From NCBI RefSeq assembly GCF_006346395.1, contig NZ_VDMS01000001.1, positions 744,001 through 808,000 of the forward strand: DNA of 64,000 nucleotides. The letters run 5' to 3'. A model generated the notes under the pieces. It saw only the letters and a list, made by a program, of their open reading frames with translations, was not told where the DNA came from and did not search any database. Made by a program: the position numbers and the translations under genes. Source of the DNA: Nocardioides plantarum. Its GTDB lineage: Bacteria > Actinomycetota > Actinomycetes > Propionibacteriales > Nocardioidaceae. Shown piece after piece: positions 17,628 to 25,169 of this stretch. Numbering within the stretch: the first letter of the stretch is position 1; the number at the start of each line of letters is the position of its first letter.

Positions 17628-17653
17628 GTGGCGGCGGCCATGAGTGGCATCCG

Positions 17654-17749
17654 TTCAGGGTTTGCCTGCTGGCCGGGGAAGTCTGAACCTGGCAGGCAAT
17701 GCATTGCCTGGGAACTTCAGACTTCCCCGGCTCACAGGCAAGACCTGAA
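17654..17749. repeat. 96-bp imperfect palindrome between convergent genes
   Basis: The outer arms of about 34 nt (17654-17687 and 17716-17749) match with only a few mismatches; each contains GCCGGGGAAGTCTGAA or its complement. The centre, AGGCAATGCATTGCCT (17694-17709), is a perfect palindrome. Between convergent genes it could act as a two-way terminator, but it is far longer than needed and looks like an inserted foldback element. Confidence 0.75.
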
Positions 17750-17785
17750 GGGGCCGACGCCGCCCGCTCCGCTCCAGCGACCGAC

Positions 17786-18529
17786 TTAGTACCAGCCGGT
17801 GGCCTGGGAGTGGCCCCAGGCGCCGCAGGGGCTGCCGTAGACGTCCTGGATGTAGCCCAGGCCCCAGCGGATCTGGGTGACCGGGTTGGTCGCCCAGTCG
17901 GCGCCCGCGGAGGCCATCTTCTCGCCGGGCAGGGCCTGCGGGATGCCGTAGGCGGAGGACGACGGGTTGTCGGCCGAGACGTTCCAGCCGGACTCGCGGG
18001 TGTAGAGGGAGTCGAGGCAGCTGAACTGGTCGGCACCGAAGCCGTACTCGGCGAGCAGCGACCGGGCCACGTCGCGCGGGTCGGCGTCGGAGAGGTCCTT
18101 GCGGCCGGCGTCGACCTCGCCGGCGGGCTCGGCCGACAGGGCGGCCGCCTTGACCGGGTCGGTGCCGGAGCGACGGTCGGCCGAGCGCGACAGCGTCGGC
18201 TGACGTCGTACGGCGGGCGCGGCGGCCAGCTGGGCGGCCGACGGGTGCCCGAGCTGGGCGGCGGTGGTCGTGTCCTTCGCCGCGGCCACGGGGGCGGCAT
18301 CGGCACCGGCGGCCACGTCGGGGTTGGTCAGGTCGCTGGCCCGCGAGGTGTCGGCCGCGGAACCGGCGACGCCGGTGCCCACGGTCAGGCCGGTGGCGGC
18401 GACGGCGAGGGACCCGAGAAGGGCGGTGGTGCCGAGCACCTTGCGCGGCGCGGCATCGAGGATCTCGGGGACCGCGGGCCGCTTGGGCGCACCACGGTGC
18501 TGCGGGACGTGCTTCACGTGCTTCGGCAA
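17786..18529 (-). CDS. Secreted transglycosylase/Rpf-like cell-wall hydrolase
   Basis: The 247-residue protein has an N-terminal membrane or signal segment (about residues 31-55), an Ala-rich low-complexity spacer, and a C-terminal lysozyme-like domain. The catalytic Glu is at 179 in LYTRESGWN, followed by SSSAYGIPQALPG and IRWGLGYIQDVYGSPCGAW. This is the standard tail of actinobacterial lytic transglycosylases that cut peptidoglycan glycan strands. Cys171 and Cys235 may form a disulfide. The start is TTG at 18529; a structured leader lies upstream. Confidence 0.82.
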   Translation of the reverse strand: MPKHVKHVPQHRGAPKRPAVPEILDAAPRKVLGTTALLGSLAVAATGLTVGTGVAGSAADTSRASDLTNPDVAAGADAAPVAAAKDTTTAAQLGHPSAAQLAAAPAVRRQPTLSRSADRRSGTDPVKAAALSAEPAGEVDAGRKDLSDADPRDVARSLLAEYGFGADQFSCLDSLYTRESGWNVSADNPSSSAYGIPQALPGEKMASAGADWATNPVTQIRWGLGYIQDVYGSPCGAWGHSQATGWY

Positions 18530-18691
18530 GAGGGAATACCCAGAGGATGGACGACAGTCGGTCGGTGGAGAGATCGGCTGGGTCCACGGTGGGACCGCTC
18601 GAGTTCCCCTCCACCATGCACGCTCACCCGGGACGGCGCAAACCGAACGCCCGAATCTGTGGACAGTCTGAGGACAACCTGAGGAAAGCCG
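18530..18691 (-). other. Long non-coding leader of the transglycosylase gene
   Basis: About 160 nt before the TTG holds no supported ORF. On the minus strand it is rich in short inverted repeats, for example GAGGGGAAC against the TTCCCTC just before the start. Leaders of actinobacterial wall-hydrolase genes often carry c-di-AMP riboswitches, but I could not match the conserved core of that class, so I only flag it as structured. Confidence 0.3.
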
Positions 18692-18730
18692 GGCGGGTGC
18701 GTCCCGTGAGTCACACGGGACGCACCCGCC
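18692..18730 (-). terminator. Terminator of the phoH gene
   Basis: A perfect 17-bp stem (GGCGGGTGCGTCCCGTG, 18692-18708, against 18714-18730) with a 5-nt AGTCA loop lies 43 nt after the phoH stop. Confidence 0.8.
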
Positions 18731-18772
18731 ACAGGTGCTGTCGGGGAGCCGACATCGGCTCGGACGGTGACC

Positions 18773-20074
18773 TCAGACGGTGACGTTCTCGAGCATCTCG
18801 GTCACCAGGGCCGCGATCGGCGAGCGCTCCGAGCGGGTCAGGGTCACGTGGGCGAAGAGCGGGTGCCCCTTGAGCTTCTCGATGACCGCGACGACGCCGT
18901 CGTGCCGGCCCACCCGCAGGTTGTCGCGCTGGGCGACGTCGTGGGTGAGCACGACCTTGGAGTTGGCGCCGATGCGCGACAGCACGGTCAGCAGCACGTT
19001 GCGCTCGAGGGACTGGGCCTCGTCGACGATCACGTAGGAGTCGTGCAGCGAGCGCCCGCGGATGTGGGTGAGCGGGAGCACCTCGAGCATGCCGCGGTCG
19101 AGGATCTCGTCGACGACCTCCTTGGAGGCGATCGAGCCGAGCGTGTCGAAGACCGCCTGGCCCCACGGCGACATCTTCTCGGTCTCCGAGCCGGGCAGGT
19201 AGCCGAGCTCCTGGCCGCCCACGGCGAACAGCGGCCGGAACACGACGACCTTCTGGTGCTGACGGCGCTCCATCACCGCCTCGAGACCGGCGCACAGCGC
19301 GAGCGCCGACTTGCCGGTGCCGGCGCGCCCGCCCAGCGAGACGATGCCGACCTCGGGGTCGAGCAGCATCTCCAGCGCGATCCGCTGCTCGGCGCTGCGG
19401 CCGTGGATGCCGAAGGCCTCGCGGTCGCCCCGGACCAGGTGGACGTGCTTGTCGGGACCGACCCGGCCCAGCGCCGTACCGCGGTCGGAGAGCAGCACCA
19501 GGCCCTGGTGGCAGGGCAGCGCCCGGGCCTCCTCGAGGTCGACGGTGCCGTCGTCGTAGAGCTCGTCGAGCACGGCGGCCTCGACGTCGAGCTCGGTCAT
19601 GCCGGAGTAGCCGGTGTCGGAGTCGCTGATCGCCTCGGCGCGGTACTCCTGGGCGTCGAGGCCGACCACCGAGGCCTTGATGCGCATCGGGAGGTCCTTG
19701 GAGACCACCGTGACGTCGAAGCCCTCCTCGGCCAGGTTGTAGGCCACGGCAAGGATGCGGGTGTCGTTGTCGCCCAGCCGGAACCCGGACGGCAGCGCAC
19801 CCGGGTCGGTGTGGTTGAGCTCGACGCGCAGGGTGCCGCCGTGCTCGCCGATCGGGACCGGCTCGTCGAGCCGGCCGTGCAGGACGCGCAGGTCGTCGAG
19901 CATGCGCAGGGCCGAGCGCGCGAAGAAGCCGAGCTCGGGATGGTGCCGCTTGGCCTCGAGCTCGGTGATGACCACGACGGGGAGCACGACCTCGTGCTCC
20001 TCGAAGCGACGCATCGCCCCCGGGTCGGCGAGCAGCACGCTGGTGTCGAGCACGTAGGTCCGGACGTCAGCCAC
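18773..20074 (-). CDS. phoH: PhoH family protein with N-terminal PIN domain (PhoH2 type)
   Basis: The 433-residue protein joins a PIN ribonuclease domain ([18 protein letters not shown] at residues 6-23, further acidic residues in VITELEAKR and [10 protein letters not shown]) to a PhoH P-loop ATPase ([13 protein letters not shown], Walker B YVIVDEAQ, then [10 protein letters not shown]). This architecture matches mycobacterial PhoH2, a sequence-specific RNA helicase/RNase. I chose the GTG at 20074 because AAGGGG lies 7 nt upstream. A possible 35-codon ORF precedes it and uppS lies further upstream. In mycobacteria PhoH2 works with a small antitoxin encoded upstream. Confidence 0.87.
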   Translation of the reverse strand: MADVRTYVLDTSVLLADPGAMRRFEEHEVVLPVVVITELEAKRHHPELGFFARSALRMLDDLRVLHGRLDEPVPIGEHGGTLRVELNHTDPGALPSGFRLGDNDTRILAVAYNLAEEGFDVTVVSKDLPMRIKASVVGLDAQEYRAEAISDSDTGYSGMTELDVEAAVLDELYDDGTVDLEEARALPCHQGLVLLSDRGTALGRVGPDKHVHLVRGDREAFGIHGRSAEQRIALEMLLDPEVGIVSLGGRAGTGKSALALCAGLEAVMERRQHQKVVVFRPLFAVGGQELGYLPGSETEKMSPWGQAVFDTLGSIASKEVVDEILDRGMLEVLPLTHIRGRSLHDSYVIVDEAQSLERNVLLTVLSRIGANSKVVLTHDVAQRDNLRVGRHDGVVAVIEKLKGHPLFAHVTLTRSERSPIAALVTEMLENVTV

Positions 20075-20122
20075 GGTGATCCCCTTACGTGACCGCGCGC
20101 GCACTCCTCGCCCGGTCCTGAG

Positions 20123-20230
20123 TCAGCAGCAGGTGGACCGGAAGGGGACCCGAGCGCCGGAGTGCCGGCGTCCTCCCACCACGACGACGACAGCGCCGTC
20201 GGCGGTGGTGCGTAGGTCGTGATCGCTCAC
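20123..20230 (-). CDS. Possible 35-codon small ORF upstream of phoH
   Basis: GTG at 20230 is preceded by GGGAGG with a 7-nt spacer, one of the best ribosome sites in the window. The frame encodes MSDHDLRTTADGAVVVVVGG, a basic GRRHSGARVPFRS segment, and ends with two cysteine codons and TGA at 20123-20125. The stop is 48 nt before the phoH start. It could be a leader peptide, a PhoAT-like antitoxin or a free small protein. I recognise no family; the call rests on the ribosome site and position. Confidence 0.45.
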   Translation of the reverse strand: MSDHDLRTTADGAVVVVVGGRRHSGARVPFRSTCC

Positions 20231-20372
20231 GCTCGGGCCTCCCGGTTGCGGCGAGCTTCCCCACTCGCCACTGCCTCGAAAGTACGTCGGCCGCTGGGGC
20301 GATCCGTGGCGACACGCCCGAACGCGGGATGACGGGCAGGTGACGGTCGTGTTGCACCCGACCGCCCTCCGG

Positions 20373-21155
20373 TCAGACCCCGTGTCGCCGCTCGCGCAGT
20401 GCGTAGGCCCGGATCGCGCGCAGGAAGTCGACGCGACGGAAGTCGGGCCAGTAGGCCTCGCAGAAGTAGAACTCCGACTTCGCGCTCTGCCACAGCAGGA
20501 ACCCGCCCAGGCGCTGCTCGCCGGAGGTGCGGATGACGAGGTCGGGATCGGGCTGGCCCTTGGTGTAGAGGTGGTCGGCGATGTGCTCGACGTCGAGGAT
20601 GTCGGCGAGCTCCTCCAACGAGGTGCCCAGGGCGGCGTGCTCGTAGAGCAGCGAGCGCACGGCGTCGGCGATCTCGCGGCGGCCGCCGTAGGGCACGGCG
20701 ACGTTGACCAGCATGCCGTCGACGTCGGCGGTGGCCTCGGCCGCGGCCTTGAGCCGACGCGCCATGTCGTCGGGGAGCAGGTCGAGCGCGCCCACCGGGT
20801 GCAGGCGCCAGCGGCGCTGGGCGGCGAGGGAGTCGACCGCGTCGGCGATGATCGAGAGCAGCGGCTCGAGCTCGGCGGCCGGCCGGTTGAGGTTGTCGGT
20901 GCTGAGCAGCCACAGGGTGACCACCTCGATGCCGACCTCGTCGCACCAGCCGAGCAGCGGCTCGATGTTGGCGGCCCCGGCCTCGTGGCCGTGGGAGGTG
21001 TCGCGGCCCACCGCCCGGGCCCAGCGGCGGTTGCCGTCGAGCATCACGCCGACGTGCTTGGGGAGGCTCTCGGACAGCGGGCCGATGCGGCGCAGGACCC
21101 GCGCCTCGTAGGCCGGGTAGAGCACCTTGCGCAGTCCCCGCTTCCAGTCGGCCAC
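20373..21155 (-). CDS. uppS: Isoprenyl transferase (cis-prenyltransferase, UppS family)
   Basis: The 260-residue enzyme condenses isopentenyl diphosphate onto an allylic primer in cis for polyprenyl lipid carriers. It has the family motifs HVGVMLDGNRRWAR with the catalytic Asp, GHEAGA, TLWLLSTDNLNRP, and DLVIRTSGEQRLGGFLLWQ plus EFYFCEAYWPDF. It resembles the Z-farnesyl diphosphate synthase of M. tuberculosis (Rv1086), also near hemolysin III and phoH2. The GTG at 21155 lies 6 nt after TACCAT, so the message may be leaderless. Confidence 0.9.
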   Translation of the reverse strand: MADWKRGLRKVLYPAYEARVLRRIGPLSESLPKHVGVMLDGNRRWARAVGRDTSHGHEAGAANIEPLLGWCDEVGIEVVTLWLLSTDNLNRPAAELEPLLSIIADAVDSLAAQRRWRLHPVGALDLLPDDMARRLKAAAEATADVDGMLVNVAVPYGGRREIADAVRSLLYEHAALGTSLEELADILDVEHIADHLYTKGQPDPDLVIRTSGEQRLGGFLLWQSAKSEFYFCEAYWPDFRRVDFLRAIRAYALRERRHGV

Positions 21156-21265
21156 CCGGCGATGGTAGGACACCCGGAGAGCCCCGTGCTTCTCATCGGG
21201 GCAACCTGTCGGGCCCACCCGGAGCCCGATCCCCCGTCACACCGACCGAAACGAGCGACGTACCG

Positions 21266-22105
21266 ATGACCGCTGACTGGCACCCCGACCCGACCGGCCG
21301 CCACGAGCTGCGCTACTGGGACGGCTCGCAGTGGACCGAGCACGTCGTGGACAAGGGCGTGCAGTCGACGGCGCCGATGGACGCCGCCGGCGGCCAGCCC
21401 GGCTCGCAGCAGGGCTTCACCGGGGACGCCTTCGCCGGCATCACCGGCGAGCTCATCGACGGACGCTTCTCCGAGGTCGAGGGGGCCGGCCCGCGCCTGC
21501 AGAACAGCAAGCTCCTGCGGGTGCGCGTGACCGAGCCGTTCATGGCCCGCCAGGGCTCGATGGTCGCCTACCAGGGCAACGTCTCGTTCGCCTACCAGGG
21601 CGCCGGCGGTGCCGGCCGGGTGATCAAGAAGGCGCTGACCGGCGAGGGCCTGCCGCTGATGCGGGTCGAGGGCCAGGGCGACGTCTTCATCGCCGACACC
21701 GCCAAGCACGTGCACCTGCTGCACCTCAACAACACCGGCATCTCCGCCAACGGCAAGAACGTCCTCGCCTTCTCCTCCTCCCTGCAGTGGAACATCGAGC
21801 GGGTCAAGGGCGCGAGCATGCTGGCCGGCGGACTGTTCAACACGACGCTGCGGGGCAGCGGCTGGCTCGCGATCGTCACCGACGGCGAGCCGGTCGTGCT
21901 CAACGCGGCCGAGGCGCCGACGTACGCCGACACCGACGCGATCGTGGCGTGGTCGGCACACCTCGACACCTCGCTGAAGTCGACGATGAGTGCCGGCGCG
22001 CTGATCGGGCGCGGCTCGGGCGAGGCCGTCCAGGTCGCGTTCCAGGGCCAGGGCTTCGTCATCGTGCAGCCCTCCGAGGGCCTCAACCTGCCCGGCCAGG
22101 CCTGA
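21266..22105 (+). CDS. AIM24-family protein with N-terminal DUF2510 motif
   Basis: The 279-residue protein begins with the DUF2510 motif DWHPDPTGRHELRYWDGSQWT. It continues as an AIM24 beta-rich domain: VRVTEPFMARQGSMVAYQGN, LMRVEGQGDVFIADTAKHVH and WLAIVTDGEPVVL, ending GQGFVIVQPSEG. AIM24 proteins form sheet-like scaffolds; their bacterial role is unclear. DUF2510 is common in actinobacterial membrane-associated proteins, but no membrane helix is seen here. Confidence 0.82.
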   Translation: MTADWHPDPTGRHELRYWDGSQWTEHVVDKGVQSTAPMDAAGGQPGSQQGFTGDAFAGITGELIDGRFSEVEGAGPRLQNSKLLRVRVTEPFMARQGSMVAYQGNVSFAYQGAGGAGRVIKKALTGEGLPLMRVEGQGDVFIADTAKHVHLLHLNNTGISANGKNVLAFSSSLQWNIERVKGASMLAGGLFNTTLRGSGWLAIVTDGEPVVLNAAEAPTYADTDAIVAWSAHLDTSLKSTMSAGALIGRGSGEAVQVAFQGQGFVIVQPSEGLNLPGQA

Positions 22106-22210
22106 GGACTCCCCGAGGGCCGTCGTACCGGGGTGAAAGCCAACACACCTGAGTGCGATCTCATTCCCGGCGGCGCCCCGCGGCACCCACCCCACCGATA
22201 CGCTCGTCCC

Positions 22211-22954
22211 ATGAACCAGGCCCTCCACGACGCCAACGAGGCCATGCGAGCCGGGCTGGATTCGTTGGGCGAGAAGGCGGCCGAGAAGTTCGCTGCGGTC
22301 AAGCCCAAGCTCCGCGGCTGGCTCCACCTCGGCACGGCTCCCATCGCCCTCGCCGGCGGCATCGTGCTCATCGTGCTGTCCCCCACGGCCTCGACGCGCT
22401 GGGGGTCGGCGATCTTCGCCCTCAGCGCGCTGCTGCTCTTCGGGGTCTCGGCGATCTATCACACCGGCACGTGGTCGCCGCGGGTCTGGGCGTTCCTGCG
22501 CCGCTTCGACCACGCCAACATCTTCATCCTCATCGCCGGCACCTACACGCCGCTGACCCTCATGCTCCTCGACGGCACCCAGCGGGTGGTGCTGCTCGCG
22601 ACCGTCTGGACGTGCGCGATCCTCGGTGTGCTGTTCCGGGTGTTCTGGACCGACGCCCCACGCTGGCTCTACACCCCGATCTACATCGGGATGGGCTGGG
22701 CCGCGGTGTTCTTCCTGCCGGGCTTCGTCGACGGCGCCGAGAGCGTCCTGGGCGGCGCGACGGCGGTCGCCGTCCTGGTCCTGATCGCGGTCGGCGGCGG
22801 GCTCTACACCCTGGGCGGCATCGTCTACGGCTTCAAGAAGCCCAACCCGTGGCCGCAGTACTTCGGCTTCCACGAGGTCTTCCACACCTTCACGATCCTG
22901 GCCTTCGCCGCCCACTACGTCGGCGTCTCCATGGCGACCTACTCCCTGCGCTGA
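22211..22954 (+). CDS. Hemolysin III family membrane protein
   Basis: The 247-residue protein has about seven membrane helices and the PAQR/hemolysin III motifs SAIYHTGTWSPRVWAFLRRFDHANIFILIAGTYTP (read in pieces) and GFHEVFHTFTILAFAAHY. The conserved His/Asp residues bind zinc in this superfamily. A charged helix (residues 1-37) precedes the first membrane segment. The ATG is 6 nt after TACGCT. The mycobacterial counterpart (Rv1085c) neighbours the uppS homologue, as here. Confidence 0.87.
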   Translation: MNQALHDANEAMRAGLDSLGEKAAEKFAAVKPKLRGWLHLGTAPIALAGGIVLIVLSPTASTRWGSAIFALSALLLFGVSAIYHTGTWSPRVWAFLRRFDHANIFILIAGTYTPLTLMLLDGTQRVVLLATVWTCAILGVLFRVFWTDAPRWLYTPIYIGMGWAAVFFLPGFVDGAESVLGGATAVAVLVLIAVGGGLYTLGGIVYGFKKPNPWPQYFGFHEVFHTFTILAFAAHYVGVSMATYSLR

Positions 22955-22999
22955 CGGCGGCTGCGCTCGCGGCTGACACCCGCCGTCTACCGTGGACGC

Positions 23000-23404
23000 A
23001 TGGCCACGATCGAGCTGACCGGTGACAACTTCGCCTCCCACGTCGCGGACGACGACATCCTGTTCGTCGACTTCTGGGCCAGCTGGTGCGGGCCCTGCCA
23101 ACAGTTCGCGCCGACGTACGAGGCGGCCTCCGAGGCCCACCCCGACATCACGTTCGGCTCGATCAACACCGAGGAGCAGCGCGAGCTCGCGTCGGCCGCC
23201 GGGATCCGCTCGATCCCGACGCTGATGGTCTTCCGCGAGGGCGTGCTCGTCTTCTCGCAGCCCGGCGCACTGCCCCCGGCGGCCTTCGACCAGGTGATCG
23301 ACGGCGTGCGCGGGCTCGACATGCAGGACGTGCACCGGCAGGTCGCGGCGGCCGAGGCCGCCGAGTCCACCAAGCCCGCAGATCAGGCTCCGCCGGGGGC
23401 CTGA
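23000..23404 (+). CDS. Thioredoxin
   Basis: The 134-residue cytoplasmic protein has the thioredoxin active site FVDFWASWCGPCQQFAP (CGPC near residues 32-35) and the cis-proline loop RSIPTLMVFREG. A charged Ala/Glu-rich tail of about 30 residues extends beyond the fold and may mediate partner binding. It would reduce protein disulfides. TACCGT lies 6 nt before the ATG, so the message may be leaderless. Confidence 0.9.
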   Translation: MATIELTGDNFASHVADDDILFVDFWASWCGPCQQFAPTYEAASEAHPDITFGSINTEEQRELASAAGIRSIPTLMVFREGVLVFSQPGALPPAAFDQVIDGVRGLDMQDVHRQVAAAEAAESTKPADQAPPGA

Positions 23405-23478
23405 GCCCCGGGGGCGATCGGCCCGGCCCCCGACTCGAGCAATCGAACGGGTCGGGTCGGGTTCGGTGGGGTTCGAGC

Positions 23479-23510
23479 CGACCAACTCGTTCGATCGAAC
23501 GAGTTGGTCG
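23479..23510. repeat. 32-bp perfect palindrome
   Basis: The sequence is fully self-complementary. Each 16-nt half reads CGACCAACTCGTTCGA, so the whole could form a cruciform or hairpin with no loop. It lies between the convergent thioredoxin and aldehyde dehydrogenase genes. Confidence 0.9.
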
Positions 23511-23530
23511 CCCACACCGCCCACCCGACC

Positions 23531-23562
23531 CCACCAACCCGTTCGATTGAACGAGTTGGCGG
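23531..23562. repeat. Diverged second copy of the palindrome
   Basis: This 32-nt block repeats the core (CCAACCCGTTCGA, then TTGAACGAGTTGG) with two mismatches and one G-T pair between its halves. A third, half-copy (AATCGAACGGG) lies at 23441-23451. Confidence 0.75.
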
Positions 23563-23609
23563 CCGAATGAGTTGCCGGCCGAACCAGCCCGCCGAGCCCC
23601 GCCCGACCC

Positions 23610-25169
23610 TCAGGCCTTCTTGCCCCGACCCTTGACCGGCTTGCCGAGCTTGGGCAGCGTCGTACCGCGCCCGTGCAGCATCGTCATCAGCTGCACCAGC
23701 TGCTGCTCGTGCTTCGCGGTCCGCTTGAACGACGTCAGCGGCATCACCGGCTTGAACCGCTGGCGGGCGATCGACTTGGCGTAGGTGAACTCCTTGAGCC
23801 CGTCGGGGCCGTGGATGCGCCCGAAGCCGGAGTCGCCCACCCCGCCGAACGGCAGCGACGGGACGCCGGCGAAGGTGATCACGCCGTTGACGGCGGTCAT
23901 GCCCGAGCGGATCCGCTCGGCGATCTCCATGCCGCGGGCCTTCGAGAACACCGTCGAGCCCAGGCCGTACGCCGTGGCGTTGGTGCGCCGGACGGCCTCC
24001 TCGACCGTGCCGACGCGGGCGATCGTGACGGTCGGCCCGAAGGTCTCCTCGCAGACCGCGAGGGAGTCCTCGGGGACGTCGACCAGGATGGTCGGCTGCA
24101 CGAAGCGGTCGCCGACGGCGCCGGCGCCGCCCACGAGCGCGCGACCACCGCGGGCCAGGGCGTCGTCGATGTGGGAGCGGATCACGTCGAGCTGCTTGGG
24201 CATGGTGATCGGGCCGAGCGGGCTGTCGGCGGAGTCGTCGGCGCGCAGCGTCTCGGCCTGCTTGACGATCTCGGCGACGAACGCGTCGTAGACCTTCTCG
24301 TGGACGTAGACGCGCTCCACGCCGGTGCAGGTCTGGCCGGCGTTGGCGCAGGCGCCCCACAGCACGGCGTCGGCGGCTGCCTCGATGTCGGCGTCGTGGT
24401 CGATGATCACGGCGTCCTTGCCGCCCGCCTCGATGACGACCGGGGTCAGGTGCTCGGCGCAGGCGGCCATCACGCGCTTGCCGGTGGCGGTCGAGCCGGT
24501 GAAGGCGATCTTGTCGGCGCCGGCGTGGCACAGCGCGGCCCCGGTCTCGCCGAGCCCGGTCACCACGGAGAGCACCGGGCGGCCGACGGCCTCGTGGAAG
24601 GTGCGGGCGAGCCACTCCCCCACGCCGGGGGTGTACTCCGAGGGCTTGAAGACGACCGCGTTGCCGGCGGCGAGGGCGTAGGCGATGGACCCCATCGGCG
24701 TGAAGACCGGGTAGTTCCACGGCCCGATGACGCCGACGACGCCGAGCGGCTTGTACTCCACCGTCGCGGCCTGGTTGGCCATCAGCAGGCCCGACGGGAC
24801 CTTGCGCCGCTTGAGGACCTTGTCGGCGTTCTTGGCCGCCCAGTCGAGGTGGTCGATGGCCAGGGTGGCCTCGAGCAGCGCGTCACCGTGGGGCTTGCCG
24901 GTCTCCTGGTGCATCACCTCGGCCAGCTGCGCCATCCGCCGGGTGATGACGCCCTTCCACGTGAGCAGCTGCTCGGCGCGCTCGTCGAACGACAGGGCCG
25001 ACCACCAGGCCGCCTCCTCGTGGGCGCGGAGCACCGCGGCCGACACGTCCTCGGCGGAGTGGACGGGATGGGTGCCGACGACGTCGCCGTTGATCGGGCT
25101 CAGCGAGTCGAAGGTCTGCTGCGAGGTCTGGTCCACGGTGCTGTCCTGGGTGCTGTCCTGCATGGTCAT
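23610..25169 (-). CDS. Aldehyde dehydrogenase
   Basis: The 519-residue NAD(P)-dependent enzyme oxidises an aldehyde to a carboxylate. It shows VGVIGPWNYPVFTPM, FKPSEYTPG, FTGSTATGKRV, the general base in VVIEAGGKDA and the catalytic Cys in GACANAGQTCTG. The C-terminus extends about 45 residues past the usual end, with a Lys-rich tail (GKPVKGRGKKA). AGGAG lies 7 nt before the ATG at 25169, which overlaps the GMC oxidoreductase stop by 4 nt. The pair probably oxidises an alcohol in two steps; the exact substrate is unknown. Confidence 0.88.
   Translation of the reverse strand: MTMQDSTQDSTVDQTSQQTFDSLSPINGDVVGTHPVHSAEDVSAAVLRAHEEAAWWSALSFDERAEQLLTWKGVITRRMAQLAEVMHQETGKPHGDALLEATLAIDHLDWAAKNADKVLKRRKVPSGLLMANQAATVEYKPLGVVGVIGPWNYPVFTPMGSIAYALAAGNAVVFKPSEYTPGVGEWLARTFHEAVGRPVLSVVTGLGETGAALCHAGADKIAFTGSTATGKRVMAACAEHLTPVVIEAGGKDAVIIDHDADIEAAADAVLWGACANAGQTCTGVERVYVHEKVYDAFVAEIVKQAETLRADDSADSPLGPITMPKQLDVIRSHIDDALARGGRALVGGAGAVGDRFVQPTILVDVPEDSLAVCEETFGPTVTIARVGTVEEAVRRTNATAYGLGSTVFSKARGMEIAERIRSGMTAVNGVITFAGVPSLPFGGVGDSGFGRIHGPDGLKEFTYAKSIARQRFKPVMPLTSFKRTAKHEQQLVQLMTMLHGRGTTLPKLGKPVKGRGKKA

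Noticed and set aside
18530..18691. c-di-AMP (ydaO-type) riboswitch before the transglycosylase gene
   Set aside because: The gene class fits, but the conserved GGGGA...GGGTGAATC and AGCTAACCTCG-like core segments could not be found, so it is not listed as a riboswitch.
18773..20230. phoH plus the small upstream ORF as a proven toxin-antitoxin pair
   Set aside because: Only the architecture resembles the mycobacterial case; the small ORF has no recognisable antitoxin sequence, so it is kept as a hypothesis.
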